Of a stretch of DNA of 7,817 nt, positions 1-6,744 are shown piece by piece. The first letter of the stretch is position 1. Every line of letters starts with the position of its first letter. Made by a program: the position numbers and the translations under genes. Source of the DNA: CAVXAE01 sp044225565 (lineage in GTDB: Bacteria > Pseudomonadota > Gammaproteobacteria > Steroidobacterales > Steroidobacteraceae); NCBI GenBank assembly GCA_044225565.1, contig JBGAIL010000215.1:1-7817 (forward strand), given 5' to 3'. Below the pieces are notes generated by a model. That model was not told where the DNA came from and made no database searches. It worked only from the letters and a program-made list of their open reading frames with translations.

Positions 1-38
1 GTGCGAAGCGGGCAAGGATACGTCAACACTCCGTGCGG

Positions 39-52
39 GCGAGAATTCTCGC
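39..52. repeat. Perfect 14-bp palindrome downstream of the regulator gene
   Basis: The sequence GCGAGAATTCTCGC reads the same on both strands and has an EcoRI site at its centre. It lies 39 bases beyond the stop codon of the leftward regulator gene. As RNA it could form a 5-bp stem with an AATT loop, but no T-run follows on either strand, so an intrinsic terminator is not supported. It might be an operator for a gene beyond the left edge, or chance. The rest of positions 1-90 shows no gene. Confidence 0.35.
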
Positions 53-90
53 GCAGTACAGACTGTCCTTCGAAACCAGCCCGTAGCTGG

Positions 91-834
91 TCACGGAGCG
101 CGAAAGTCCTTCTCGCTCAGGTGCGCGCGGTAGTTGTCCTTGAGGTCTTCCCTGAAGAGATCGACGGCCTGCGCGACTTTGTTGGCACGCAGCGCGGCGA
201 TCACAGCGCGATGCAGGTTCACCTGCCGCTCCTCGCCGCCGGGGCGGGAGAACATGGCGTGCTGGCGCAGCGGCAGCAGCGGCCCGCTGCGCAACCAGAG
301 CTTCTCGATGTGCGGCATGAGGATGGCGTCGGCCGAACCGCCCGAGTAGAGCGAGAACATGAAGCGCAACGCCCGCACCAGCGATTCGGCGTACTGACCC
401 TTGCGCAGCGAGCTGGCGTACAGCTCGTTCAGTCGCTCGCTCTCGTCGAGGTCCGTGGCCGGAGAGGTAGTGTAAGCACGCTCGAGCGCATAGCCCTCCA
501 CCAGAGCGCGGAAATCGCAGAGCTCGACGTACTCGCGGTAGGTCATGCGCGGCACGCGGAACGAGCGTGCGTTGGGCATCTCGAGCGCGCGCTCGGCGAC
601 CAGTCGGCCGAGCGCATCGCGGACCGGCATGGGGGAGACGCCGAACGAGGCAGCCAGGTCGCGGATGGTGATGGCATCGCCCGGCGCGAAGGTGCCGCAC
701 ATGAGGGCGGTGCGCAGCTCGGTGAACACCTGCTCGTGAATGGGGGTGGTCTCCACCGAGCGGGCGCTGCGGCGCGACCAGCTGCCGATCTTCGGCCGCT
801 GCAGCGTGGGTGGGGTGTCTATCTTGCGTCTCAT
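91..834 (-). CDS. GntR-family (FadR/FCD subfamily) transcriptional regulator
   Basis: A 247-aa DNA-binding regulator. An N-terminal winged helix-turn-helix (about residues 32-96) contains the GntR signature: FAPGDAITIRDLAASFGVS followed by the recognition helix PMPVRDALGRL, then a wing ending SFRVP. An all-helical FCD effector domain follows (about 103-237). FCD domains usually bind a metal and a small carboxylate through one Asp and three His. Here the D-x-x-F-H position reads A155-L-R-F-M159, and the last His position appears to be D230; only H208 looks kept, so metal binding may be lost. I chose the ATG at 834: an in-frame ATG at 888 would lie inside the inverted repeat, and the open frame beyond it is antisense to the next gene. 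No strong Shine-Dalgarno precedes 834. Divergent transcription from the dehydrogenase gene across a 93-bp gap is the usual layout for a local regulator. The effector cannot be read from the sequence. Confidence 0.93.
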   Translation of the reverse strand: MRRKIDTPPTLQRPKIGSWSRRSARSVETTPIHEQVFTELRTALMCGTFAPGDAITIRDLAASFGVSPMPVRDALGRLVAERALEMPNARSFRVPRMTYREYVELCDFRALVEGYALERAYTTSPATDLDESERLNELYASSLRKGQYAESLVRALRFMFSLYSGGSADAILMPHIEKLWLRSGPLLPLRQHAMFSRPGGEERQVNLHRAVIAALRANKVAQAVDLFREDLKDNYRAHLSEKDFRAP

Positions 835-846
835 CGGGTGGCGAGC

Positions 847-876
847 TTGACGCACGTTCCGCGTGGGGTCTAGGAT
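847..876 (+). promoter_or_regulatory. Sigma-70-like promoter for the rightward gene cluster
   Basis: TTGACG (847-852) and TAGGAT (871-876) are close to the -35 and -10 consensus and are separated by 18 bases. They sit in the divergent gap and point at the dehydrogenase gene. The predicted start point near 882-884 gives a leader of about 45 bases before the ATG at 928. It also rules out the GTG at 877 as a start codon. Visual match only. Confidence 0.6.
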
Positions 877-889
877 GTGATAACACATC
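874..889. promoter_or_regulatory. Inverted repeat, probable operator of the GntR regulator
   Basis: Perfect 6-bp arms, GATGTG and CACATC, flank a 4-base ATAA centre. The repeat overlaps the end of the -10 box and covers the predicted start point of the rightward promoter. It lies 40 bp upstream of the regulator's own start codon. FadR-type GntR proteins bind short palindromes as dimers, and sites placed over a -10/start region normally mediate repression. I infer that this regulator represses the rightward genes and probably itself from this site. No second full copy was seen in the window. Confidence 0.6.
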
Positions 890-927
890 ACAATAAGATC
901 GGCGCGGGAGGCGGGCGCACGGCGGCC

Positions 928-1824
928 ATGAACACGAGCTTTCCCGAATTCGATCCCGCTGTGCCGGTGGCCATCATCGGTGCCGGCGTCATGGGCACCA
1001 AGGTGGCCTGGGCGTGCGCCCGCGCAGGTATTCCCACGCGGCTGTTCGACGTCGAGCCCGCCAAGGCCGCCGCATCGGCGGAGCTGGCGTCGACCTGGTC
1101 GCAGGGCGAAGAAGGCGAGCGCGTGCGCTCGAATCTGCATCCCGTGTCCTTGCTCGGCGAAGCGGCATGGGGTGCGCAGCTCGCCTTCGAGAACGTGCCC
1201 GAGCGTCAGTCCCTGAAATGCGAAGTGGCTGCCCGCGTCGCCGCGCTCCTCGCGCCACAGGCTTACATGGGCTCGAACGCTTCGGTGCTGACGTGTTCGC
1301 CCATGGCGGAGGCTTCCGGGCGCCCGGAGCGCTTCTTCAACATGAATTTCTCCGACCCGCGCCATTCCCGGCTCACCGAGGTGATGACTTCGCCGCATGC
1401 CTCGCCGGCCACGGTGCGCTTCGCCACCGCGTGGGGTCGGCACATCGGGATGATCCCGCTGGTGCTCGCGCGCGAGAGCGTCGGCTATTCGATGAACCGG
1501 CTGTGGAGAGTCATCAAGAAGGAGGTGCTGCGGCAGATCGCCGAAGGCATCTCCACGCCGCACACCATCGATCGTGCCTGGATGCTCGCCTTCGGCGCTC
1601 CGCAGGGCCCGTGCGGGCTGATGGACGAAGTCGGCCTGCACTCGATCCGGCGCGTCGAGCAACAGTACTGCGAGCTGAGCGGCGACCCCGGCGACGCACC
1701 GCCGGAGTTCCTTACGAGGATGGTCGAGGCAGGCCGGCTCGGCGAGATCTCCGGCCACGGCTTCTACGAGCATCCCGATCCCGTTTATCGCCGGCCCGGC
1801 TGGCTGGAGGCAGAAGAGAAATGA
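928..1824 (+). CDS. 3-hydroxyacyl-CoA dehydrogenase family protein with an altered active site
   Basis: A 298-aa cytosolic NAD-dependent oxidoreductase of the 3HCDH fold, which normally oxidises L-3-hydroxyacyl-CoA to 3-ketoacyl-CoA in beta-oxidation. The N-terminal Rossmann domain has a dinucleotide-binding loop, IIGAGVMG (G18, G20, G23), and an acidic residue, D41, at the end of strand 2. S116-N117 matches the conserved SN of the family. The C-terminal helical domain starts near residue 184 with VGYSMNRL (N190 = conserved Asn) and continues to the GPCGLMDEVGL motif (228-237). At the catalytic motif, where relatives read HFFNP, this protein reads NFSDP: Asn140 replaces the catalytic His, while Glu151 of the His-Glu pair appears kept. 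Its substrate is therefore uncertain. The ATG at 928 is preferred, although its nearest purine-rich stretch (GGGAGG, 906-911) is 16 bases away; the upstream GTG at 877 precedes the predicted transcript start. The stop overlaps the next start as ATGA, indicating coupled translation. Confidence 0.9.
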   Translation: MNTSFPEFDPAVPVAIIGAGVMGTKVAWACARAGIPTRLFDVEPAKAAASAELASTWSQGEEGERVRSNLHPVSLLGEAAWGAQLAFENVPERQSLKCEVAARVAALLAPQAYMGSNASVLTCSPMAEASGRPERFFNMNFSDPRHSRLTEVMTSPHASPATVRFATAWGRHIGMIPLVLARESVGYSMNRLWRVIKKEVLRQIAEGISTPHTIDRAWMLAFGAPQGPCGLMDEVGLHSIRRVEQQYCELSGDPGDAPPEFLTRMVEAGRLGEISGHGFYEHPDPVYRRPGWLEAEEK

Positions 1825-3626
1825 GCACGCGATTCCTCGTTGCCGCTGCCACGTGGCTGCTGGCCGCTGTCCCGTCGGCCCGGGCCGCGCAGGCGCCCTG
1901 GAACGTCGCCACCGATGCGCCGCTGTCCGCCGCCGTCGACAAGGTGTACTCCTACTACGACGCGCCCCACATGCCCGGCGCCATCGTCGCGGTGCTGCGC
2001 CATGGCGAAGTGGTGCATCTGAGGGGCTACGGCTACGCGAACCGGGAATTCGACGCGCCGTGGACGCCCGACACGCTGTACACGTTCTTCTCCACCACCA
2101 AATCGATGACGTGCCTCGCGCTGCTCGAGCTCGCGGAGCAGGGCAAGGTGTCTCTGGACGACGAGATCCAGACCTATCTCACCGACTTTCCCCGGTTCGA
2201 TCGCCGCATCACGATCCGCCATCTGCTGAATCACACCTCCGGGTTGTGGCAGGACGAATCGCTGCTGCACCTGGCCGGGACCGGAGCGGCCTACGTGCCG
2301 CTCACCCTGCAGGAGCTGTACGACCTCAATCGCAAGCAGCGCGCGCTGCCGTACGCGCCCGGCAGCAACTGGTACTACAACGACGCCGGCATGCGCCTCG
2401 CGGCGCGCCTCATCGAGAAGGTTACGGGGCAGGACTTCGGAGCGGCGATGAAGACGCTGGTGTTCGGGCCGGCGGGCATGAAGACGGCGCGCATCAAGTC
2501 CTACGAGCCGGAGTACTACCCCAACGAGGCTTCGAGCTATCTGCTCGCCGGGCCCCCGCGTCCCAATCCCGCAACGGATGCCGTGCGCATCGGCGGCATC
2601 ATCGTGGAGACGAGCGGCGATGGCGGTGGCATGGGAACGATCCAGGACTACATCGCCTATGCGCGCTACGTCACTGCGCCGCGACCCAACGGCAAGCGCT
2701 GGATTGACGAGCTCACGACGAGTCATCCTGCGAATGCCTGGTATACGCCGTCCTACCGCTACGGATTCCTCGATGAGACGCACCGCGGGCTGCGCATCGT
2801 TCATCACGGCGGTTTCTACGGGAAGCGGATCGCGTACCTGCCCGAACTCGACATCTGGGTTTTGCAGATGCGCAACGGTCTCGACTACGACGTCCAGGGC
2901 GACGTGCAGCGCATGCTCGCCACCGTCGATGCGGTGCTGAGCACCGTGAAGGACGGTTACTACCTTTCTGCGCGCAATCCCCTGCGCGACGCGGTGATGA
3001 ACGTCCCTCCCGATCAGAAATGGACGGCCACGGAGCTGAAGCGCCTCTCGGGCACTTTCGTCGAGCAGATCAGTGGATACGTAGTCACGCTGACGGCATC
3101 GAATGCGCCGGGCGCGCGGCGGCTCGAGTACAAATTCCAGGGCGACGGCGGCGTTCTGGTCCGGCGCGGCAAGGCGAAGGACTATGTGAGCTACGGTGGC
3201 CGCATCGCGAACGCCGTGCGTTTGGTGGAAACCGCAGAAGGCCTGCGCCTGCAGTACGCGGACTGGCCCGAGCCGCGCGCCTTGCAGCCGGTGCCGGCCG
3301 AGCGTGATTTCACGGCGGCGGAGATCGAATCGCTGCTCGGCTGGTATCGCAACGACGCGCTCGGCGTCCATTACCAGATCGTGCGCGAGGCTGGCGGCCT
3401 GCAGCTGTGCATCGACGGCGGCAACCGTCTCTCCGAGCGGTTCGGGATGCGCTCAGTCACGCCGGACGTCTTCGAGGCGGTGCCGGATGCGGCCGCCACG
3501 TATCTGAACCTGAAGATGGTCGTGAAGATCGAGCGGTCAGGTGGGAACCCTGTACGCCTGCGGCTGACGACCATCGACGTGAAGGACCTGCTGCTCGAGA
3601 AGCTGCCGGCCTCCCACCCGAATTGA
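1821..3626 (+). CDS. Exported S12-family serine hydrolase (beta-lactamase/D-aminopeptidase type) with C-terminal beta modules
   Basis: A 601-aa periplasmic serine hydrolase. A Sec signal peptide (about 1-23, ending PSARAA) is followed by a penicillin-binding/beta-lactamase fold (about 33-375). Its motifs are S91-T-T-K94 (nucleophile and general base), Y185-Y-N187, and H329-G-G in place of KTG, typical of S12 enzymes and EstB-type esterases. NHTSGLW (137-143) is another family landmark. The remaining ~230 residues are unusually long: two stretches beginning ATELKRLSGTF (403) and AAEIESLLGWY (499) look like repeated beta-rich modules, comparable to the barrel domains of D-aminopeptidase DAP. 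The start is supported by GGAGG at 1806-1810, ten bases upstream, and by the ATGA overlap with the dehydrogenase stop. Substrate unknown; candidates are D-amino-acid peptides or amides, or esters. The enzymatic class is secure, the substrate is not. Confidence 0.92.
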   Translation: MSTRFLVAAATWLLAAVPSARAAQAPWNVATDAPLSAAVDKVYSYYDAPHMPGAIVAVLRHGEVVHLRGYGYANREFDAPWTPDTLYTFFSTTKSMTCLALLELAEQGKVSLDDEIQTYLTDFPRFDRRITIRHLLNHTSGLWQDESLLHLAGTGAAYVPLTLQELYDLNRKQRALPYAPGSNWYYNDAGMRLAARLIEKVTGQDFGAAMKTLVFGPAGMKTARIKSYEPEYYPNEASSYLLAGPPRPNPATDAVRIGGIIVETSGDGGGMGTIQDYIAYARYVTAPRPNGKRWIDELTTSHPANAWYTPSYRYGFLDETHRGLRIVHHGGFYGKRIAYLPELDIWVLQMRNGLDYDVQGDVQRMLATVDAVLSTVKDGYYLSARNPLRDAVMNVPPDQKWTATELKRLSGTFVEQISGYVVTLTASNAPGARRLEYKFQGDGGVLVRRGKAKDYVSYGGRIANAVRLVETAEGLRLQYADWPEPRALQPVPAERDFTAAEIESLLGWYRNDALGVHYQIVREAGGLQLCIDGGNRLSERFGMRSVTPDVFEAVPDAAATYLNLKMVVKIERSGGNPVRLRLTTIDVKDLLLEKLPASHPN

Positions 3627-3788
3627 GCCGAGCCCCATCGACCGCGCATGCCGCTGCCGGCAAACCCCGCTCCCACCGATCCGTTCGCGTACGAAGATCA
3701 GGAAGACTGAATCCGGCGCAAAACCAGCAAGATCCATCGCCGCGTACCCGTTAACGTATGGGAGCGCGACGCGACGAACGAGAGAAAT

Positions 3789-3805
3789 ACGCCATGATGT
3801 GGCGT
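3789..3805. repeat. Short inverted repeat upstream of the Tat hydrolase gene
   Basis: Perfect 6-bp arms, ACGCCA and TGGCGT, flank a TGATG loop. The repeat ends one base before the Shine-Dalgarno tract GAGGGGGG (3806-3813) of the gene starting at 3820. It could be an RNA hairpin affecting ribosome access, or an operator. It lies in the 193-bp gap 3627-3819, the only sizeable break in the rightward series, which otherwise shows no gene, no convincing promoter and no terminator. It could also be chance. Confidence 0.3.
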
Positions 3806-3819
3806 GAGGGGGGTCGGCC

Positions 3820-5056
3820 ATGAGCGTTTCATTGAGTCGGCGCGCCCTGCTTCGGCAGGCATTGATTGCCGCCGTGGCCGGAAAGGCCGCCTCCGCCACG
3901 GGGAGTCCAGCCACTCGCAGCCGCTTGGCCGACTGGTTGAATGATGCGGAGTTCTCCGATTTCGTACGGGCGGGAATGGCGTCCCAGCACGTGCCCGGCC
4001 TCAGCCTGGTCGCGCTGGAGGAGGGCCGCATCGTGCATCAGGCCGGGTTCGGGCTGGCGGATCTCGAAGCGCGCCGCCCGATGACGCCGGACACGCTGAT
4101 GAACATCGCGTCGGTCACCAAGACGATCACCTGCACCGCCGTCATGCAGCTGCACGAGCAGGGCCGCCTCGATCTGGATGGACCGATCGATCCGTACCTG
4201 CCCTTCAAGGTGCGCAACCCCGGCTTTGCGGGCCAGCCCCTCACCGCGCGTCAGCTGCTGACCCATACGTCCTCGGTGGCGGATGGCCCGGCCTACGAAG
4301 CGAGCTATCACTGTGGAGACCCGCAGGTCCCGCTCGCCGAATGGCTGTCGAAATACTTCGAGCCGGGCGGAGCGCATTTCGATGCGGCCGGGAACTTCCA
4401 CCCCTGGGGCCCCGGCGGCACGTGGGCTTACAGCAATGTGGGCTACGGTCTGCTCGGGCTGCTGGTGGAACGCGTCGGCGGCTTGCCGTATCCCGAATAC
4501 TGCATGCGGAACATCTTTGCTCCTTTGAGGATGGAGCGCAGCCGCTTCCTGCTGGCAGGCATGGATCGAGCGGCGCATGCGACGACATACACCTATGCGG
4601 CGGATGGGAACGTCGAGGCGGTGGAGTTGAAGAGAGCCGCAATGGTCCGCGCCTGCGACGAACGGTCAGGGCATTGGAAGCCCCTTGCCTCTCCCGGCTT
4701 CGCCCACCCCACCGGATGGTCTCGCGCGGTGTACGGCCGCCGAGCTCGCGCGCTTCCTCAGTGCGTACGCGCAAGGCGGTGCGCTGGATGGCGCGCGAAT
4801 CCTGAAAGCCGGCACCGTCGCCCGAATCCTGAGCGACCAGCGGGTGCGCCGCGAAGAGCCTGGCCGCGAGATCCAGGGACTCGCGTGGTACGAGGAAGAT
4901 GGCGTGTGGGGTCACAGCGGCGGTGATCCCGGCGTAGCCACGCATATGGCGTTCCGTCCTGCGGATGGCCGCGGCATCGTCCTGTTCCTGAATGCCCACG
5001 CGCGACTTCGAAGCGAGATCGTGGAGCGCGTGTTTGCCTGGAAGGGTCGCCAGTGA
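3820..5056 (+). pseudogene. Tat-exported S12-family serine hydrolase, interrupted by a frameshift
   Basis: A beta-lactamase-fold serine hydrolase in two frames. The 5' part (from ATG 3820) encodes a twin-arginine signal, S6-R-R-A-L-L, a hydrophobic stretch and a likely cleavage site near residue 26. It then carries S98-V-T-K101 and Y204-S-N206. Around 4705-4720 family similarity stops in this frame, which runs on as low-complexity Arg-rich sequence to a stop at 4926. Similarity resumes in the next forward frame with PPDGLARCTAAELARFLSAY, and the third motif HSGG is encoded at 4913-4924; this frame ends at 5056. Joined, the protein would be about 411 aa, a normal family length. The stop overlaps the deacylase start as TGATG, so the restored frame fits the operon. 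The start is fixed by GAGGGGGG six bases upstream. The 5' product alone would lack the HxG motif and probably be inactive. A sequencing or assembly indel is as likely as a true pseudogene. Confidence 0.85.
4701..4720 (+). other. Probable frameshift site
   Basis: Before this point the family-like frame is the one starting at 3820 (…GFAHP). After it, the frame shifted by one base gives PDGLARCTAAELARFL, which matches the usual PDG…DLARFL segment of S12 hydrolases. One extra base, or two missing bases, in or near the C-rich stretch CCCACCCCACC would explain this. No slippery heptamer with a downstream structure was recognised, so programmed frameshifting is not supported. Confidence 0.75.
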
Positions 5057-6684
5057 TGACGAAGAAGAGCGGTTTCGCCCTGCTGGTGCTTGGAATGGCC
5101 TGCAGCCTGAGCGCGTGGGGCGCAGGTTCCCAATACGACCTCATCATCCGGGGCGGCCGCATCTACGACGGCTCCGGCGGCCAGCCGTACGTAGCGGACG
5201 TCGCAATAAAGGGCGATCGCATCGCCGCCATCGGCAAGGTGTCCGGCCGTGCCGCCCGCACGCTGGACGCCAAAGGGTTGTACGTCGCGCCCGGCTTCAT
5301 CGACATCCATAACCACACCGAGTTTCCGGTGGGTGAGCCCGAGCGCTACCCGGTGTTGAATTATCTGCGGCAGGGTGTCTCCACGGTCGTCACCGGGCCG
5401 GACGGTGACGGGAACTACCGGATCGCCGAGTACTTCGCCCGTCTGAAGCAGCACGGCATCGGCCTGAACGTCCTGCACACCGTAGAGCACAATTTCATCC
5501 GCGAGGAGGCGATGGGCGGCTCCTTCGACCGTCCTCCCACACCCGCAGAAATGGCGCGCATGAAAGCCATGGTGCGGCAGGCCATGCAGGAGGGCGCCGT
5601 GGGTCTTTCTTCCGGCCTGTACTACACGCCGGGAACCTATGCGACGACGGAAGAGGTGATCGAGCTCGCCCGGGTGGCCGGGGAATACGGCGGCATCTAT
5701 ACCTCGCACATCCGCGACGAAGGGGATTTCCTGTACGACGATCCGCGGAAGGACGGCCTGCTGGATGCCGTCCGGGAAGCCATCCGCATCGGCAAGGAGG
5801 CTGGAGTGGTCGCCAACATCACGCACATCAAGGCGGAAGGCATCCTGGGCGAGAGCCATTGGGGCAAGTCCGTACAGGTCACGCAGCTCATCGAGCAGGC
5901 CCGCGCGCAGGGCCAGCGGGTCTATGCGGATCAATATCCATACACGGCTTCGAGCACCAGCCTCTCGGCAGTGGTGGTGCCGCGATGGATACAGGCGGAC
6001 GGCAGGATGAACGAGCGGCTGCGCGATCCGGCCTTGCGCGCGCGCATCGTGGAGGAGATGCGCCTGACGGTGGAGGGCGGCCTCGGTCCGAAGGTGCTGG
6101 TCGTCTCGCGGTTCGAGTCGCACCCGGAATGGGAAGGGAAGAATCTCGAAGAGATCAGCCGTCTCATGCAGCGCTCACCGACGGAGACCGCCATCGAGGT
6201 GGTGCTGATGGGAGACCCCGACATGGTGGTGCATTCCATGAGCCCGCAGGACGTCGAGCGGTTCATGACGAAGCCCTATGTCGGCACCTCCTCGGATGGA
6301 GGCAATCCGGTGTTCGGGGAAGGGCAGCCGCATCCGCGCAGCTACGGGAGCTTCCCGCACAAGATCCGGGAGTACGTGCTGGAGAAGAAAGTGTTGAGCA
6401 TGGAAGCGGCTATCCGCGCGGCCACCGCACTGCCGGCCGAAGTGCTGAGCCTGAAGGATCGCGGAACGTTGGCGGAAGGCAAGCGGGCGGACGTGGTGGT
6501 GTTCGATCCGGTGACCATCCGGGACGAGGCGACATTCAGCCGGCCGCATCAGTACAGCGTGGGCATCGCGTATCTGCTGGTGAATGGCACGATCGCCATC
6601 GATCACGACGAGTACACGGGGGCACGGGCCGGGAGGGCGCTCGCTCGTTCGGGAGGATTTCCCGACGCCACGGTCTCCAAATGA
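5056..6684 (+). CDS. Exported N-acyl-D-amino-acid deacylase (D-aminoacylase, amidohydrolase superfamily)
   Basis: A 542-aa metal-dependent hydrolase expected to split N-acyl-D-amino acids into a carboxylic acid and a free D-amino acid. A Sec signal peptide (about 1-23) places it in the periplasm, unlike the classical cytosolic enzyme of about 480 aa. The small beta domain begins YDLIIRGGRIYDGSGG (27-42). Metal and catalytic landmarks of the TIM barrel are H85-N-H87 in PGFIDIHNH, H218 in YTSHIRDEGD, H257 in ITHIKAEG, and D414 in GTSSDGG; HPRSYGSFP (426-434) is also characteristic. The metal-ligand Cys of D-aminoacylase (VVTGNCG) is replaced: here VVTGPDG gives Asp116. The ATG at 5056 overlaps the preceding stop (TGATG) and has GGAAGGG (5040-5046) nine bases upstream; the adjacent GTG at 5053 is an alternative. 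It sits among three S12 hydrolases, suggesting joint processing of D-amino-acid compounds. A related amidohydrolase activity (for example a dipeptidase) cannot be excluded. Confidence 0.92.
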   Translation: MTKKSGFALLVLGMACSLSAWGAGSQYDLIIRGGRIYDGSGGQPYVADVAIKGDRIAAIGKVSGRAARTLDAKGLYVAPGFIDIHNHTEFPVGEPERYPVLNYLRQGVSTVVTGPDGDGNYRIAEYFARLKQHGIGLNVLHTVEHNFIREEAMGGSFDRPPTPAEMARMKAMVRQAMQEGAVGLSSGLYYTPGTYATTEEVIELARVAGEYGGIYTSHIRDEGDFLYDDPRKDGLLDAVREAIRIGKEAGVVANITHIKAEGILGESHWGKSVQVTQLIEQARAQGQRVYADQYPYTASSTSLSAVVVPRWIQADGRMNERLRDPALRARIVEEMRLTVEGGLGPKVLVVSRFESHPEWEGKNLEEISRLMQRSPTETAIEVVLMGDPDMVVHSMSPQDVERFMTKPYVGTSSDGGNPVFGEGQPHPRSYGSFPHKIREYVLEKKVLSMEAAIRAATALPAEVLSLKDRGTLAEGKRADVVVFDPVTIRDEATFSRPHQYSVGIAYLLVNGTIAIDHDEYTGARAGRALARSGGFPDATVSK

Positions 6685-6744
6685 CGCGATTTCCTCTGGC
6701 GAAGCATTGCTAGCCTCCACGCTCCAGACACGGAGTTTCCCGAC

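Noticed and set aside
1..873. Long rightward open frame (290 codons) across the regulator
   Set aside because: It is antisense to the GntR gene, whose domains are clear; the translation is Arg/Gly/Ala-rich with no family motif, as expected of GC-rich shadow frames.
876..892. CRP-like site TGTGA/TCACA
   Set aside because: The half-sites are perfect but the spacing is 7 instead of 6, and the position over the start point would not fit activation. The GntR-type inverted repeat explains the same bases better.
835..1773. Leftward extension of the regulator frame upstream of 834
   Set aside because: The frame stays open but is antisense to the dehydrogenase and encodes no recognisable domain; the GntR domain begins just after the ATG at 834.
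1014..1820. N-terminal extension of the first S12 hydrolase
   Set aside because: The frame is open, but this part overlaps the dehydrogenase out of frame. The signal peptide and Shine-Dalgarno fix the start at 1821.
1785..3371. 528-codon leftward open frame
   Set aside because: Antisense to the S12 hydrolase, with low-complexity Arg/Val/His composition and no motifs.
3649..3662. Small hairpin TGCCG-CTGC-CGGCA as a terminator after the first S12 gene
   Set aside because: Only 5 bp and not followed by a T-run; it cannot be called an intrinsic terminator.
5056..5120. Lipoprotein signal in the deacylase (LGMAC)
   Set aside because: Gly and Met at -3 and -2 do not fit the usual lipobox; a normal Sec signal peptide explains the segment.
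4912..6123. 403-codon leftward open frame
   Set aside because: Antisense to the D-aminoacylase, whose metal-site motifs are intact; no motif in the shadow.
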